A stretch of 21,756 nt of DNA from a virus: the IMG/VR virus record IMGVR_UViG_3300024520_000543, positions 1 to 21,756 of that record. One strand, given 5' to 3'. The position numbers and the translations under genes were made by a program. Each line of letters starts with the position of its first letter. Position 1 is the first letter of the stretch. Shown piece after piece: positions 21,131 to 21,756 of this stretch. The notes beneath the pieces are model-generated. The model saw only the letters and a program-made list of their open reading frames with translations, did not search any database and was not told the origin of the DNA.

Positions 21131-21505
21131 CTACAGTCTCTCGATGAACGTGGAGTTGCGTATCTCACCGCAAAACCATTTTTGGGTGAACTCGGCTGCC
21201 GCGTCAGGATCGTACTCCTTGCAGGAGAAGATGTTGACGAACACCTTCTCCTGTAAATCAAGGGTGTGAATGACGATCGTGCTGGTCAGAATGAAGCAGA
21301 CCGCAGATGTCCCTTTTGTGTGCGGCTCCGTTTGTTGCTCTTCTGGTGGTACATCGACGTCGTCCCAGAAATGCACCTCGCACTTCTCCATGTCAATGAG
21401 GTCGCACAGCTCAGTGAAAAATTGATCGATGCATGTCCGATTAAAGGTTGATGGGTCACAGTCGTGGAGATCCAGTGCCAGTTCATAGCCGTACGGCCGT
21501 ATCAT
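21131..21505 (-). CDS. AdoMet-decarboxylase-like (SpeD-like) protein
   Basis: A 124-aa product from ATG 21505, with AAGGGG upstream; an in-frame TTG at 21523 is the alternative. It keeps the SpeD layout: YGYELALDLHDCDPSTFNR, KGTSAVCFILTSTIVIHTLD and FVNIFSCKEYDPDAA. In standard SpeD the segment is ESH-x-x-I-H-T and the Ser becomes the pyruvoyl group. Here it is TST-x-x-I-H-T, so Ser, the later His and the FSC cysteine remain while Glu and His of ESH are Thr. Such diverged SpeD homologues occur in phages, and some SpeD homologues have been shown to decarboxylate arginine or ornithine instead of AdoMet. Substrate here is unknown. DUF3326 follows. Confidence 0.75.
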   Translation of the reverse strand: MIRPYGYELALDLHDCDPSTFNRTCIDQFFTELCDLIDMEKCEVHFWDDVDVPPEEQQTEPHTKGTSAVCFILTSTIVIHTLDLQEKVFVNIFSCKEYDPDAAAEFTQKWFCGEIRNSTFIERL

Positions 21506-21599
21506 CCTTATCCCCTTGTGCAATGGAAAACCTAGCTTGGCAGGGATTGTCGAATTCGTGCGATAGTACGCTCAAAAACAATTGTTCTCATCGATAGAT

Positions 21600-21629
21600 G
21601 GTATAACTGCCATATGAATCAGCGGTCAA
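21600..21629 (-). promoter_or_regulatory. Possible sigma-70-type promoter for the SpeD-like/DUF3326 pair
   Basis: On the minus strand TTGACC (21629-21624) and TATACC (21605-21600) are 18 bp apart, about 95 bp upstream of the ATG at 21505. A 10-bp palindrome AACAATTGTT lies between promoter and gene (about 21577-21586) and could be an operator. Pattern match only. Confidence 0.35.
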
Positions 21630-21756
21630 GGTGGTGTGCACTAGGAGCCTCAAGCCGAACCTAAAGAATCAAACCCCGCTTCTCTCTTCCACTCTCCCCC
21701 CCCAGCTTTCCCCGACGAGCCGTCCCGAGGCCGCAAGGCCATTGTAGCGCCAGCCC
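21630..21756. other. Right-end stretch without a recognised gene
   Basis: No coding frame with a plausible start is seen. A pyrimidine-rich run (CTCTCCCCCCCC region, about 21690-21706) and a small hairpin with arms GGCC (21729-21732, 21737-21740) around a GCAA tetraloop are present. The window ends here. Confidence 0.4.

Noticed and set aside
1-21756. TAG recoded as a sense codon
   Set aside because: Several well-supported genes (tail terminator, tape measure, hub, 96-aa gene) end in TAG at the expected family length.

Overview
The window is most likely part of the genome of a tailed dsDNA phage or prophage with a long non-contractile (siphovirus-type) tail. The evidence is the gene order (head-tail connectors, tail completion, tail tube, frameshifted tail chaperone, tape measure, then a DUF2460 / DUF2163 / NlpC-P60 / tail-hub series) and tight packing on the + strand with many ATGA and TGATG stop/start overlaps. 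The distal-tail series is the type found in lambda-like phages and in gene transfer agents of Gram-negative bacteria. The host cannot be fixed from the sequence. Terminase, portal and major capsid genes are not visible and would lie to the left.

Layout. 1-2315: end of a fibre-like structural gene, a small exported-looking protein, a small fibre-type beta protein, a 190-aa structural protein and an 81-aa protein ending in 30-bp repeats. 2333-5646: small virion protein, head-tail connector, head-tail adaptor, HK97 gp10-like protein, tail terminator (DUF3168), tail tube, and tail chaperone with a -1 frameshift fusion. 5732-15798: tape measure, a DUF2460 protein with an internal duplication and a long C-terminal extension, DUF2163 protein, NlpC/P60 peptidase, and a 1408-aa tail hub carrying a beta-propeller insertion and a LamG-like C-terminus. 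15808-17255: tail fibre and a 96-aa protein lying between two perfect palindromes.

17262-19159 is the most unusual part. A minus-strand gene for an IS110/Transposase_20-like protein sits inside an array of degenerate direct repeats with a 35-36 bp period. Sixteen aligned units plus one weak unit lie downstream of the gene, and three lie upstream of it. Each unit has two conserved boxes (TGGYTCRC and CTTGTTCCTG) separated by unit-specific 8-10 nt segments. The period is not a multiple of three, and the locus is bounded by a palindrome on one side and two hairpins on the other. I do not know a described system that matches; a guide-like RNA array or a recombination/binding-site array are both possible.

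19102-19595 holds hairpins and a DUF6941-like remnant. The right end is a minus-strand pair, an AdoMet-decarboxylase-like (SpeD-like) gene followed by a DUF3326 gene. They look like auxiliary metabolic cargo or flanking host genes. The DUF3326 frame continues for 50 codons past its TAG stop.
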